A DNA stretch of 64,000 bases, from contig NZ_CP053108.1 of the NCBI RefSeq assembly GCF_013009075.1, forward strand, positions 2,808,517-2,872,516, written 5' to 3'. Below the pieces are notes generated by a model. It ran no database searches and was not told where the DNA came from. It saw only the letters and a list, made by a program, of their open reading frames with translations. Source of the stretch: Halomonas sp. TA22 (lineage in GTDB: Bacteria > Pseudomonadota > Gammaproteobacteria > Pseudomonadales > Halomonadaceae). Within the stretch, counting starts at the first letter, position 1. Each line of letters starts with the position of its first letter. Position numbers and translations under genes: made by a program. Below are positions 42,210 through 51,894 of this stretch, one piece after another.

Positions 42210-43676
42210 ATGTCCGTTTCCCTGATATGGTGGTCGATCACCCTCTACCTGGTGGCTGCAATCGCGATTGCCATGCTCTCTCGGCAGGGCAGGGCGGAGA
42301 GCATGACGGACTACTTCCTCGGCAACCGCCAGATGAGTGGGGTGGTCTCCGCGCTGAGTTACAGTGCCACCACCTATAGCGCGTTCATGATGGTCGGCCT
42401 GGCGGGGTTGACCTACGCCGGTGGGGTCGGGGCCTTGGGCTTCGAGATCATCTATTTTGCCGGCGTTTCGCTGGTGGCCATCTTTGGCCCTCGGTTTTGG
42501 AAAGTGGGCAAGGCGTTCGGTTTTGTCACGCCAAGTGAGATGCTGGGGCACCGTTATGCGAGTAGAGGCGTGGCCGTGACGGTGGCGTTCTCCAACTGTG
42601 TCTTTCTGATTCCCTACGCAGCGGTACAACTTGCCGGGGTCGGTTACCTCCTGCAGGGCACGACCGATGGTGCCATTCCCTTCACGACAGGGATCATGAT
42701 CGCGACAGCGCTTGCCATCCTCTTTTCCTATGTTGCAGGCATCCGCTCGGTCATGTGGACCGACTCACTCCAGGCCATCATGATGGTCGTGGCCTCGACG
42801 CTGGTGACGCTGCTTGTCATCCGGGGACTGGGTGGCTTTCAGAGGATGTTCGATAGCCTGGCGTCGGATCATCCTCAATCACTGGTGGTGCCTGGCGATG
42901 GCCTGTTCAGTTTCGTCACCTTTCTGGGACTGACCATTCCCTGGTTCTTCTTCAGCCTGTCCAACCCGCAGGTCAGCCAGCGACTGTTCATGCCGTCGTC
43001 ACTTGCCTCGATGCGCACGATGCTGATTGGCTTCTTGCTGTTCGGCTTCATTTACACCATGGTCTCTGTCCTGTGGGGACTGTCAGCCATCGTGGCCTTT
43101 CCAGGACTCGAGAATGCCGACCTGGCCACGCCTGCGCTGCTCGGCTCAGATCACGTGCCGCCCTTGCTTGGAGTGATTGTCATGATCGGAATCCTGGCGG
43201 CGGCAGTATCCACCATCGATTCGATCATGATGACGTTATCCTCGATGATGGCGCGCGATGTCTATGGCAATCTCAAGCCGGGGGCCAGCGAGAAGCGCCA
43301 ACTCATGATCGGCAAGATAGTGATTCCAGTGATTGCCCTGATGGCGCTTGGCTTTGCGGAGCTACAATTGAGCATGATCGCGGTGCTCTCCGTCGCGGCA
43401 TCGTCGGGGCTAGTCGCCACAGTGCCGGCGATCATCGGCGCCTTCTATTGGCGACGTGGCACAGCGCTTGGGGTGCTGGTCAGCGTCATCGGGACCAGCG
43501 CCTTCGTGCTCTTCGTCTATGCCATCGGAAACTCGTTTCTCGGACTCCCGGCGGGAGTATGGGGGATTGTCGTCGCATCACTGCTCTTCGTAGGCGTCAG
43601 CCTTGTGAGCGTGCCACCTGCTGCCGTTGCGAGGGAGTTCCTGGAGCCTCGACCCAGGCATGCCGAGAAACGCTAG
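42210..43676 (+). CDS. Sodium:solute symporter family protein
   Basis: 488 residues with about 13 membrane helices. Family signatures are [61 protein letters not shown] and [23 protein letters not shown], each partly quoted. The S-T-x-D-S sodium-site residues are in VSTIDS. Substrate cannot be read from sequence; the next gene, pncB, makes nicotinate or a related pyridine a candidate. Confidence 0.92.
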   Translation: MSVSLIWWSITLYLVAAIAIAMLSRQGRAESMTDYFLGNRQMSGVVSALSYSATTYSAFMMVGLAGLTYAGGVGALGFEIIYFAGVSLVAIFGPRFWKVGKAFGFVTPSEMLGHRYASRGVAVTVAFSNCVFLIPYAAVQLAGVGYLLQGTTDGAIPFTTGIMIATALAILFSYVAGIRSVMWTDSLQAIMMVVASTLVTLLVIRGLGGFQRMFDSLASDHPQSLVVPGDGLFSFVTFLGLTIPWFFFSLSNPQVSQRLFMPSSLASMRTMLIGFLLFGFIYTMVSVLWGLSAIVAFPGLENADLATPALLGSDHVPPLLGVIVMIGILAAAVSTIDSIMMTLSSMMARDVYGNLKPGASEKRQLMIGKIVIPVIALMALGFAELQLSMIAVLSVAASSGLVATVPAIIGAFYWRRGTALGVLVSVIGTSAFVLFVYAIGNSFLGLPAGVWGIVVASLLFVGVSLVSVPPAAVAREFLEPRPRHAEKR

Positions 43677-43705
43677 TGATACTTTTCATCGAATATGGAC
43701 GCATC

Positions 43706-44908
43706 ATGGAAGCTACCTACCGTGCCCCTGGGCCCATCATCACCTCACTTCTCGATACCGACTGGTACAAGCTCACAATGATGCAGGGGGTACATCATCA
43801 GTATCCCAACGCCAGCGTGACATGGGAGTTTCGCTGTCGTAATGCCGAGGATCTGAAGCCATATCTGACCGAGATTCGCGAGCAGATCAATCGCTTGGCC
43901 AGCCTTCAATTGACTAGGGAGGAATCTGCCTATCTCAGCACGATTCCTTACATGTCGCCCGATTTCATTCGCTTCCTTGAGCTCTACCGCTTTCGGCCTG
44001 AGTACGTCGAAGTGGGAATGGAGGGAAGCGAGCTCTGTATCGTCATCGATGGCCCGTGGTCTCACAGCATTCTGTTCGAAATCGTGATCCTGGCGATCGT
44101 CAGCGAGGTACGCAATCACGCGCTCTTTCCCGAGATCAAGATCGAGCAGGCGGTGGAGCAGCTGCGTCGCAAGCTCGCCTCGCTGAACGATAACTTCACT
44201 CCCAAACAGTTGGCGGGCTTCAATCTGGCCGACTTCGGCACTCGACGCCGCCTCTCGCAGCCGGTGCAGGAAGCCATCGTGCTGGTGCTCAAGGAGGAGT
44301 TTCCGGGCAATTTCGTCGGTACCAGCAACGTCGATATCGCTCGGCGCCACGACATCTGCCCAATGGGCACCATGGCGCACGAATGGATCATGGCGCATCA
44401 GCAGTTGGGCAGCCGGCTGGTGGATAGTCAACGGGCCGCACTGGAAGCCTGGGTACAGGAGTATCGAGGTTATCTGGGTAGCGCACTCACCGACACGATC
44501 ACCCTCGATGCGTTTCTGAATGACTTCGACCTCTACTTCGCCAAGCTATTCGATGGGCTGCGTCATGACAGTGGCGACCCGCTTCAGTTCGCCGAGAAGT
44601 GTATTCGCCACTATGAAGGGCTGGGTATCGATCCGATGACCAAGACGCTGATCTTCAGCGATGGTCTCGATTTCGATAGGGCCATGCAGATAAAAACTGC
44701 GCTGGAGGGGCGAATCAGGACCAGTTTCGGGATCGGTACCAGCCTTACCTGCGACGTGCCAGGCATTCATCCGATGAATATCGTCATCAAGATGGTGTCA
44801 TGCAACGGTCAGCCGGTCGCCAAGATATCGGACGCGCCGGGCAAGACCATGTGCCGAGATGAAGGCTACGTCAAATACTTGAAGAGCGTTTTTAGCGTGC
44901 AACATTGA
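43706..44908 (+). CDS. pncB: Nicotinate phosphoribosyltransferase
   Basis: Converts nicotinate and PRPP to nicotinate mononucleotide in NAD salvage. 400 residues, the same length as E. coli PncB; the frame is open to 43073 but the ATG at 43706 begins the conserved [18 protein letters not shown]. Visible motifs: [28 protein letters not shown], the phosphorylated-His segment [20 protein letters not shown] and [13 protein letters not shown]. It lies 29 bases after the symporter gene. Confidence 0.97.
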   Translation: MEATYRAPGPIITSLLDTDWYKLTMMQGVHHQYPNASVTWEFRCRNAEDLKPYLTEIREQINRLASLQLTREESAYLSTIPYMSPDFIRFLELYRFRPEYVEVGMEGSELCIVIDGPWSHSILFEIVILAIVSEVRNHALFPEIKIEQAVEQLRRKLASLNDNFTPKQLAGFNLADFGTRRRLSQPVQEAIVLVLKEEFPGNFVGTSNVDIARRHDICPMGTMAHEWIMAHQQLGSRLVDSQRAALEAWVQEYRGYLGSALTDTITLDAFLNDFDLYFAKLFDGLRHDSGDPLQFAEKCIRHYEGLGIDPMTKTLIFSDGLDFDRAMQIKTALEGRIRTSFGIGTSLTCDVPGIHPMNIVIKMVSCNGQPVAKISDAPGKTMCRDEGYVKYLKSVFSVQH

Positions 44909-44968
44909 ATCGATCGGCAAGGCAAATTCTACGCCATACTAAACGGCACGAACCTGAGGGAGTAGACG

Positions 44969-45172
44969 ATGCAGATATTGGCCATCATCGATGATGACAA
45001 GCAGAAGGATCTCATTGCGATCACGCTGGAGAAACTTCCTACCGTCGACGACGAAATTCGTGTTCGAGATCACGACATGACGGTGATGCAGATCATCGAG
45101 CTGGAAGGCGTCGCGTCATACCAGCATGCCATCGTGGTTCGTCAGGCGATCAAGCTCTCCAACCTGCTCTGA
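44969..45172 (+). CDS. Hypothetical 67-residue protein
   Basis: Not recognised. GAGGGAG precedes the ATG at a normal distance. Compact alpha/beta pattern: MQILAIIDDDKQKDLIAITL then DDEIRVRDHDMTVMQIIELEG. Acidic. First of three short same-strand genes after pncB. Confidence 0.55.
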   Translation: MQILAIIDDDKQKDLIAITLEKLPTVDDEIRVRDHDMTVMQIIELEGVASYQHAIVVRQAIKLSNLL

Positions 45173-45205
45173 TCGCGTCATTCAACCGCTCGAAGGAGAG
45201 AGTCG

Positions 45206-45436
45206 ATGCAGGAAGTCCATTTCAACGGATTTACGGCCAGAAGCTGTGCCACCGACGATTGTGGCGTGATTACCGCAACCATCGATGTGGAGAGAGACGA
45301 TGGCGACAGCGCGGTCTACAGCCATGACGTCTCGCCTGGCCAGACATTCGATACTCTGCAGGAGGCCAAGGCGCTGGCGACGGAAAAATTGGTGCAGCTG
45401 AAGGGGATCGATGATGCAGGAGAGTTGATTTTTTAA
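45206..45436 (+). CDS. Hypothetical 76-residue acidic protein
   Basis: Not recognised; GAAGGAGAG stands before the ATG. Contains CATDDC, a close Cys pair, then an acidic beta-type sequence (TATIDVERDDGDSAVYSHDV) and a helix (LQEAKALATEKLVQLKG). It follows the 67-residue gene by 33 bases and may share its transcript. Confidence 0.55.
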   Translation: MQEVHFNGFTARSCATDDCGVITATIDVERDDGDSAVYSHDVSPGQTFDTLQEAKALATEKLVQLKGIDDAGELIF

Positions 45437-45544
45437 TGCGATCATTCTTGTGAGAGGTGTCAGCCTTTTTCTTGACGACCTGTAGTCTTGCTGTCATACC
45501 ATTAGTGGTAGGTTGCATGTTCACTCACTCGGAGGCAGGACGCA

Positions 45545-45817
45545 ATGCTGAACAAGACCAGGAGTGTAACGTGCCCCCACTGCCATCATGCGACCGCTTG
45601 GCGAGGAGCGCCTGCGCCTGACGACATGCTCGTCTGCCACCACTGTCGCTCATCGCTCGGTAGCTATGATGACTACATACACGCTCTGGTACGTCAGGAA
45701 GTCCAGCGCGTCATGGTCAGGTATTCTCGTAATACCGATCAAGCCTCCTCTGCCTGCGGCAACGCGATCAAACCGTGTAACACATCCTTGCCAGGCCAGC
45801 GCCCCCATCTTCGATAA
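45545..45817 (+). CDS. Small zinc-ribbon-like protein
   Basis: 90 residues with two Cys-x2-Cys knuckles (CPHC near residue 10, CHHC near 31), giving a four-Cys zinc ribbon with extra His. The second half is polar and less ordered, with two more Cys. GGAGG lies nine bases before the ATG. A promoter-like TTGACG lies about 70 bases upstream. Role unknown; nucleic-acid or protein binding is possible. Confidence 0.5.
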   Translation: MLNKTRSVTCPHCHHATAWRGAPAPDDMLVCHHCRSSLGSYDDYIHALVRQEVQRVMVRYSRNTDQASSACGNAIKPCNTSLPGQRPHLR

Positions 45818-45966
45818 GTCGCTCTCTTGATGCGCGTGTAGCCTCCTCTGTGACCCCGAGCCTGTCATGAGGTCGATAGGTCTGTCCCTACGCCAACTTT
45901 CGACTACGTTAAAAAGACATATTCCCACAGCAGTGGATGCTGACATCACCCAGACAGGAGAGGGGT

Positions 45967-46947
45967 ATGCCTTTGCAGGATATGCTAAACGCCGTGGTCG
46001 TGATTACGGGCGCTTCTAGTGGCATTGGACGTGCCACGGCACATGAATTTGCCCGTCAGGGGGCTGCGTTGTTTCTGGCTGCCCGGGACAAGCAAGCGCT
46101 ACATGACGTGGCTCAGGAGTGCCATCGCTTCGGCGGTCAGGCAAGAGTCGTGGTCGCCGATGTCACCAGTACACAAGACATGGAGCGCCTGGCACGCACC
46201 GCCATGGAAACGACTGGACGGATTGACGTATGGGTCAACAACGCCGGCATTGGCGTACTCGGCGCTTTCGAAGACATACCGCTCGATGCGCACGAGCGCG
46301 TCGTCCAGACCGACCTGCTCGGCTATCTTCGCGGAGCTCATGCCGTGCTGCCCTATTTCAAGCGTCAGCGGGCAGGCATTCTGATCAATAATATCTCCCT
46401 GGGTGGATGGGCCCCGCAGCCCTACGCAGCCTCCTATAGCGCTGCCAAGTTCGGCCTGCGCGCCTTCGCGGAGAGCTTGCGCGGTGAACTGCATCGCTGG
46501 CCCGATATCCATGTCTGCAATCTCTATCCGGCGGTCATGGACTCGCCGGGCTTCCGCGACGGTGGCAACTATACCGGGCGTGTGCTCAAGCCGGCTCCCC
46601 CTATCTATGATCCTCGCCTTACGGCTCGCGCCATCGTTAGCGTGGCCAGGCGCCCGCGACCTAGTGTCTATGTAGGATTTCCCGCCGTGCTTGCGCGTCT
46701 TGCCCATGGCCTGCCCGGCTACTACAGCCAGGCGAATGCCGCCCTAGTAGAGTTCGCCCTGCGCAGAGCGAGACCCCTGGCGATCTCCTCGGGCAACCTG
46801 TTTGCCCCGCCCAGTGGCGAGCGGCGAGTCGATGGAGGTTTCCGCTCGACGCGCAAACGCCGCAATGCGGCCGTCATGGCATTGATGGCCGCATTGGCGG
46901 GTCTCTGTCTCTATCGTCGTAGTCGGCGTGACGCTCAGCGCGAGTAA
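45967..46947 (+). CDS. Short-chain dehydrogenase/reductase with C-terminal membrane helix
   Basis: 326 residues from the ATG at 45967, which has GGAGAGG upstream; the frame is open to 45937. Rossmann motif TGASSGIGRA, NNAG (VNNAGIGVLG), catalytic Ser in NNISLGG and YSAAK with catalytic Tyr and Lys. The C-terminal 40 residues are basic (RSTRKRRN) and then hydrophobic (AAVMALMAALAGLCLY), a likely membrane anchor. Substrate unknown; classical-type SDRs of this length are often lipid- or polyol-active. Confidence 0.88.
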   Translation: MPLQDMLNAVVVITGASSGIGRATAHEFARQGAALFLAARDKQALHDVAQECHRFGGQARVVVADVTSTQDMERLARTAMETTGRIDVWVNNAGIGVLGAFEDIPLDAHERVVQTDLLGYLRGAHAVLPYFKRQRAGILINNISLGGWAPQPYAASYSAAKFGLRAFAESLRGELHRWPDIHVCNLYPAVMDSPGFRDGGNYTGRVLKPAPPIYDPRLTARAIVSVARRPRPSVYVGFPAVLARLAHGLPGYYSQANAALVEFALRRARPLAISSGNLFAPPSGERRVDGGFRSTRKRRNAAVMALMAALAGLCLYRRSRRDAQRE

Positions 46948-47041
46948 GCCATAAGTGGCGCAGGGAAGCGTAGGCCTTCGACCCGCTTCGGGCACATGAT
47001 CAAGACATGTTGGCTAAGGCATGTTGTCTAAGGAAGGTAAC

Positions 47042-49738
47042 GTGACAAGAGCGGTTAAATGGATAGGCGCCGTCGTGGGCTTGTTACTTCTGCTGCTGGT
47101 CGCCATCGTCCTGTTTCTCGAGTCGGCATGGATGAGGGGCTGGCTCGAGGGCCAGGCCAGCGACCGGTTGGGTGGACGCGAGGTCGAGATAGGCGAGCTG
47201 GATATCGATTGGGGCAGTCCACTCACGGTGCGATTGCAGGCGCTGCGCATCGCCAACGTCGATTGGGCCGAGCCAGAGGAGATGGTTCGCCTGGATGAGC
47301 TGGCCATTGCGATTGCCCCAGGCGCACTCTTCAGGGGGGAGGTAGAGCTCAAGAGCGTACGCGTCGAGCGCCCCGAGATTCACCTGGTAAGACGAGACGA
47401 TGGCGTCTCCAACTGGGACGATCTCGTCCAGGCGCTGGACGAGGAAGAGCAGGCCGATACGCAGGAGGGGCCTGCCTTCTGGCCCGAGTCGTTCGCTGTC
47501 CGCCAGGGACGACTGACTTACCGTGACGTAGGGCTGGATACCCAGCTCGACGTCATCTTTCAGACGCCTGATGAAACGATCGATGAGCTACGCCTGGCAC
47601 TGGAGGGTGAGGGGCGCTTGCAGGAGGAGCCGCTGGCATTCACTGCCATGGCGAGTTATGAGGGCAGGCAGCAGCGAGGCCGCATCGAGGAGCTGGAAGG
47701 CCATGTCGGGGCAAGCGCGCTTGCGGGTGAGCTTGCGCTGGATCTTGGCCGCGATACTCCCTATGTCATGGCTCGGCTAGATGCCGACGAGCTGGATCTG
47801 AATCGCTGGGGTGTACTGGATGCGCGCGTCGATGAGCAAGCCGCGCCGGATGATGTCACGGCCGAGGAAAGGCCCGCTCAGGAGGAGGTCCTGCCCGGGC
47901 AAGCGTGGGATCGCCAGTTGGCTGACGCACTGGGCTTTCTCGATGAGTTAGAGGGGCAGCTCGATCTCTCCATTGCCCGCCTGATCTATGCCGATCAGAC
48001 CTTGAGCGAGGTGGTGATCGAAGGCCAGCTCGAGCAGGGACGCCTCACCGTTGAGCGTCTGCATGCGCTGCAGGCGACGGCAGGCGAGGAGCAGGGCGCG
48101 CTCGATGCCAGTGGGTGGATAGCGGTTCGCAATCAGCGGCCGGCTGCGGAGCTGGAGGCTCGCTTCGACCAACTCGACCTGACGGCAGCACTTGCGCCCT
48201 TGGGTCTTGACGACCTGGGTACGCTAGATGGCCGTCTCAACGCTAGGATGCTCGAGAACGAACTGGTATTTGACGATAGCGCGCTGGATTACCAGGGGCC
48301 GGCTTACGGAATAGCGTTGTCGGTGCGTGCCGACTCCCAACCCATTGAGGGTGCCGATAGGCCAGGCGTCCATCTGGTAGGCGATGCTACCTACGAGGGA
48401 GAGCCATTCGCGTTCGACCTGCTGGTAGGCTCGCTTCTGGATCTCACCGATGATGAAACCGCTTATCCCGTGTCAGGCGAATTGAGTACGGGCGACACCA
48501 CGCTCTACGTGAATGGCCATCTTGAACATCCATTCGAACTTGCGGCGGTGGTGGGCGATTTTCGGCTCGAGGGTCCCACTCCTGCGCAGCTATCGGGGCT
48601 CGTCGGCATCGAGCTGCCAGAGCTGCCGGCGTACCGGGTCAGTACCCACCTGGAATATCGTGACGATCTGTTGCACCTGCAGGGACTCGAAGGAGGCGTG
48701 GGAGGCAGTGATGTCGCAGGCGACATTCGTGTGCAGCTGGGTGAGCAGCCGATGATATGGGCAACGCTGAGTTCCGAGACCTTCGATTTCGATGATTGGC
48801 TGGACTGGATGGAGGAGGAGATCGAGGAGCAATCAGGGCTCTTCTCCGACGATCCTTGGGAGGTCGATGCGCTGCGGGGCGTGGATGCCGAGGTGGAGTA
48901 CCGGGCCGCCAACGTTCAGGCAAACTATGTTCCCCTCACCGATGTAAACATGGTGATGCTGCTGGAGCGGGGCATATTGACCCTTGAACCACTGCAGGTC
49001 GGTCTGGGAGGAGGTCAGGTGACCTCCTGGCTTACGCTCAACGCACAGCAGGAGGCACTGTCAGGTGATCTGCGCATCGAAGTCGACCAGGTCAATCTGA
49101 AGCCGCTGCTTCGCGAGGCCGGCATTCCAGAGGTCGCCGAAGATACCATTGGCACCATCGGCGGACTGAGTGAACTCAGTTTCGAAGGCCGCTCGCTGGC
49201 GGAGGTGATGGCGGGGCTCGATGGCACGTTGGAACTGGCGATGTCCCAAGGCTGGTTGGATATTTTGGCTGCGGAGCTTTTGCCGCTCAATGTCGGCAAT
49301 GCGCTGGTCGAGGCGTTGGCCGGTTCGGGGCAGGTCGAACTTCAGTGCAGTTACCTGAAGCTAGTCGCGGACGATGGCCTGGTCAGGCTGGACGAGTTTT
49401 TCATGGCGACCGAAGGTGCCCATCTCGTCGCTGCCGGTGCCATCAATCTCGATACCGAGGCGATGGATATGGCTTTCGAGGGGCACAACAAGGACTTCAC
49501 CATCTTCACGGCCAACTCGCCGGTGGAGCTTGAAGGGCCGCTGGAGGACTTGAACGTGAATGTGGTGACCCCCGAATTTCTGGCACGGGGGTTGGCGTCC
49601 ATGCTTGGAGCGTTGGTGGCTCCGCCAGCTGCCATCCTGCCGTGGATCGACTTGGGCGGCGGCGAGGAGGTAGGCATGGGGTGCGATCAGGCCCTGGCGG
49701 AGTACCACAGTGATGCTCAGGCGCCGAGCCTCGAGTGA
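47042..49738 (+). CDS. AsmA family protein
   Basis: 898 residues if translated from GTG at 47042, which has AAGGAAGG upstream; an ATG at 47021 would add seven. One N-terminal membrane helix (about residues 5-28) is followed by a large periplasmic part. The AsmA N-domain shows RLGGREVEIGELDIDWGSPL and RVERPEIHLVRRDDGVSNWDDL (partly quoted), and the C-terminal AsmA domain has TIGGLSELSFEGRSLAEVMAGLDGTLEL and the GAINLDTEAMDMAFEG strand. Family members are bridge-like lipid-handling proteins linking inner and outer membrane. Acidic overall, as is usual in halophiles. Confidence 0.88.
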   Translation: MTRAVKWIGAVVGLLLLLLVAIVLFLESAWMRGWLEGQASDRLGGREVEIGELDIDWGSPLTVRLQALRIANVDWAEPEEMVRLDELAIAIAPGALFRGEVELKSVRVERPEIHLVRRDDGVSNWDDLVQALDEEEQADTQEGPAFWPESFAVRQGRLTYRDVGLDTQLDVIFQTPDETIDELRLALEGEGRLQEEPLAFTAMASYEGRQQRGRIEELEGHVGASALAGELALDLGRDTPYVMARLDADELDLNRWGVLDARVDEQAAPDDVTAEERPAQEEVLPGQAWDRQLADALGFLDELEGQLDLSIARLIYADQTLSEVVIEGQLEQGRLTVERLHALQATAGEEQGALDASGWIAVRNQRPAAELEARFDQLDLTAALAPLGLDDLGTLDGRLNARMLENELVFDDSALDYQGPAYGIALSVRADSQPIEGADRPGVHLVGDATYEGEPFAFDLLVGSLLDLTDDETAYPVSGELSTGDTTLYVNGHLEHPFELAAVVGDFRLEGPTPAQLSGLVGIELPELPAYRVSTHLEYRDDLLHLQGLEGGVGGSDVAGDIRVQLGEQPMIWATLSSETFDFDDWLDWMEEEIEEQSGLFSDDPWEVDALRGVDAEVEYRAANVQANYVPLTDVNMVMLLERGILTLEPLQVGLGGGQVTSWLTLNAQQEALSGDLRIEVDQVNLKPLLREAGIPEVAEDTIGTIGGLSELSFEGRSLAEVMAGLDGTLELAMSQGWLDILAAELLPLNVGNALVEALAGSGQVELQCSYLKLVADDGLVRLDEFFMATEGAHLVAAGAINLDTEAMDMAFEGHNKDFTIFTANSPVELEGPLEDLNVNVVTPEFLARGLASMLGALVAPPAAILPWIDLGGGEEVGMGCDQALAEYHSDAQAPSLE

Positions 49739-49754
49739 GAGGTGTTGCTGGTGG

Positions 49755-50813
49755 CTAGGTGCTTTCACCGATCAGCAGGGTGAAGCCGACGTCGTGCTGG
49801 CACGGCGATCTCGACGCGCCTGGCAGGCGATCCAGCCGCTCCAGCCGCTCCAGCCGCTCCAGCACCTGCTGCGCTGCCAGGCGCCCCATCTCCTTGCGAG
49901 GCGACTGGATGGTCGTCAGGCGTGGAGTGACGTGCTGCCCTAGCGGCAGACCATTGAAACCTGCGATGGCAATGTCCTCAGGGACCTTCAACCCGAGTCG
50001 CTGGGCATGTAGTAGGGCGCCGGTGGCCAAGTCGTCATTGGCGAAGTGAATGGCATCGGCCTTGGGGTACCGCTCGATCACCTCCGTCAGTGCCGCCGCC
50101 CCCGCATCGAGACTGCTCATTCGCTCCAGTTCGACCAGCGGCATGGCAAGGCTGGTTTGGCGCATCACTTCACGGTGACCCTCGAAGCGCATCTGTGCTC
50201 GGTAATCCTTGGCAAGGCAAGCTCCCCCATAGACGATATTCCGATAACCTCGTTCGAGCAGATGCCGGGCCATGCACCGGCCCGCCGCGCGATGATCGAG
50301 GCCGACATTCAGGTCGAGTGCGTCGCCAAGTTCCATGATCTCCATGACCGGTCTGTCTGAGTTCTTCAGCAGGCCGTGGCAAGCCGTGTTATGACGTAAC
50401 CCCGCCGTGACGAGCGCCGAACAGGACCAGCCGAGGAATGTCTTGACCAGTTGGTACTCACGCTGCAGGTCGTAATCGGTATTGCCCAGCAGGATCTGGT
50501 GACCCTGTGCCTCGAACGTCTCCTGAAGTCCTCCCAGCACCTCGATGAATACCGCATTGGCTAGTGATGGAACGATTACCGCGATGAACGGCGAGCGCGC
50601 CGAGGCGAGGCTTCCGGCCACCAGGTTGGGGACATACCCCAGCCGTTCGATGGTGGCGAGTATCCTGGCGCGGGTCGTGTCGTTGACCCGGTCGGGAGTA
50701 TTGAGGGCTCGCGATACCGTGATTGCTGAAACGCCGGCCGCCGCAGCGACCTGCTGCAGGGTGACCTGGTCGGACCCGCGACGTCTTCGCACAGCATCGT
50801 TTGGTATAGACAT
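49755..50813 (-). CDS. LacI family transcriptional regulator of the sugar-acid locus
   Basis: 352 residues. The helix-turn-helix is at about 17-40 (VTLQQVAAAAGVSAITVSRALN, partly quoted), with the hinge LGYVPNLVAGSLAS. The periplasmic-binding-like effector domain shows FIAVIVPSLANAVF, HFANDDLATGALLHAQRLGLKVP and IAIAGFNGLPLG, resembling the gluconate repressor group. It is divergent from ltnD and faces a palindromic site in the gap, so it most likely represses the erythronate/threonate operon. The C-terminus contains LERLERLERLDRL, encoded by a short tandem repeat. Confidence 0.92.
   Translation of the reverse strand: MSIPNDAVRRRRGSDQVTLQQVAAAAGVSAITVSRALNTPDRVNDTTRARILATIERLGYVPNLVAGSLASARSPFIAVIVPSLANAVFIEVLGGLQETFEAQGHQILLGNTDYDLQREYQLVKTFLGWSCSALVTAGLRHNTACHGLLKNSDRPVMEIMELGDALDLNVGLDHRAAGRCMARHLLERGYRNIVYGGACLAKDYRAQMRFEGHREVMRQTSLAMPLVELERMSSLDAGAAALTEVIERYPKADAIHFANDDLATGALLHAQRLGLKVPEDIAIAGFNGLPLGQHVTPRLTTIQSPRKEMGRLAAQQVLERLERLERLDRLPGASRSPCQHDVGFTLLIGEST
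49832..49858. repeat. Three 9-base tandem repeats in the regulator C-terminus
   Basis: CCAGCCGCT occurs three times in a row, followed by a degenerate fourth unit. The unit length is a multiple of three, so copy-number changes would alter only the number of Leu-Glu-Arg units. Confidence 0.85.
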
Positions 50814-50867
50814 TGGTCGCGCTCCCCTGTGCTCGGCTTGCCGACCGGGTTCCGGTCAACTACAAGA

Positions 50868-50883
50868 ATGGTAGCGCTAACAT
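50868..50883. promoter_or_regulatory. Operator for the LacI-type regulator
   Basis: ATGGTAGCGCTAACAT is a 16-base palindrome around the central CG with one mismatched pair, the classic shape of LacI/GntR-group operators. It lies in the 142-base gap between the divergent regulator and ltnD. A second, weaker AAGCGCTT palindrome follows about 12 bases on. Confidence 0.7.
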
Positions 50884-50955
50884 CACAACACGACAAAGCG
50901 CTTATGCTGATACCGTCGGTGAGTGATGGCGCCTATGGCTTGAGGAGATCGCAGC

Positions 50956-51894
50956 GTGAATGACGAAACCGCAATAACGCCAAGCGTTGGCGTCATTGGA
51001 CTTGGCGCCATGGGAATGGGCACGGCGCAAGCCTTGATCGAACATGGCCTGAGTGTCATCGGCTGCGATGTCTCCACCGCCGCCCGTGAGCGCTTCGCAT
51101 CGTGCGGTGGACGCAGTGTCGACACGCCGGCCGAGCTTGCCCAGTGCGGTATCGTACTGCTGGTCGTGGTCAATGCCGACCAGGTGGAACAGGTGCTGTT
51201 CGGTGAGCAAGGACTGGTAGGCAGGCTCGCGCCGGGTAGTCTGGTGATCCAGTGTGCAACGGTCGCGCCAAGCTTCGCCCGCGAGTTGGGCGAACGGCTG
51301 GCGGGCAAAGGGTTGGGCATGCTCGATGCACCCATCAGCGGTGGCGTGGCGAAAGCGCGGGCGGGCACGCTCTCGGTCATGGCCTCCGGAGCGGCCTCGA
51401 TGTTCGACAAGGCCGAGCCGGTGCTCAAGGCGATGGCCGAAACCGTCTATCGGCTTGGCGATTCCCCGGGCGCTGGCTCGAGCATGAAGCTGGTCAACCA
51501 ACTGCTGGCCGGTGTGCACATTGCCGCCGCCGCAGAAGCCATGGCGCTCGCTATCCGCATGGGGCTGGCGCCGGAAAGGGTGTACGAGGTGATCACCCAT
51601 TGCGCTGGCAACTCCTGGATGTTCGAGAATCGTGTGCCACATATTCTCAGTGGCGACTATACGCCTCTTTCCGCCGTGGATATCTTCGTCAAGGATCTCA
51701 ATATCGTGCACGACACTGGGCGCGAGCTTGCCATGGCGTTGCCGGTGGCGGCGAGCGTGCTGCAGCAGTTCACCGCCGCCAAGGGAGCCGGTTTCGGTCG
51801 CGAGGACGACGCGGCGGTGATAAAGGTCTATCAGCGCCTGTCGGACATCGAGTTGCCCGCCGCAGCCAACGATGCCGATGGAGCATCGATATGA
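50956..51894 (+). CDS. ltnD: L-threonate dehydrogenase (HIBDH family)
   Basis: NAD-dependent oxidation of L-threonate to 2-oxo-tetronate. 312 residues. The Rossmann motif GVIGLGAMGMG is at residues 12-22, DAPISGGVAKARAGTLSVMASG is the substrate-binding signature (partly quoted), and the catalytic Lys is in GAGSSMKLVNQLLAGVH. LtnD is assigned over other HIBDH members because it opens an otnK-otnC-otnI-denD operon. Its stop overlaps the otnK start (ATGA). A LacI-type operator stands upstream. Confidence 0.88.
   Translation: MNDETAITPSVGVIGLGAMGMGTAQALIEHGLSVIGCDVSTAARERFASCGGRSVDTPAELAQCGIVLLVVVNADQVEQVLFGEQGLVGRLAPGSLVIQCATVAPSFARELGERLAGKGLGMLDAPISGGVAKARAGTLSVMASGAASMFDKAEPVLKAMAETVYRLGDSPGAGSSMKLVNQLLAGVHIAAAAEAMALAIRMGLAPERVYEVITHCAGNSWMFENRVPHILSGDYTPLSAVDIFVKDLNIVHDTGRELAMALPVAASVLQQFTAAKGAGFGREDDAAVIKVYQRLSDIELPAAANDADGASI

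Noticed and set aside
43073-43705. N-terminal extension of PncB in the same frame
   Set aside because: It overlaps the symporter gene out of frame and is Arg/His-rich shadow sequence; the conserved PncB start is at 43706.
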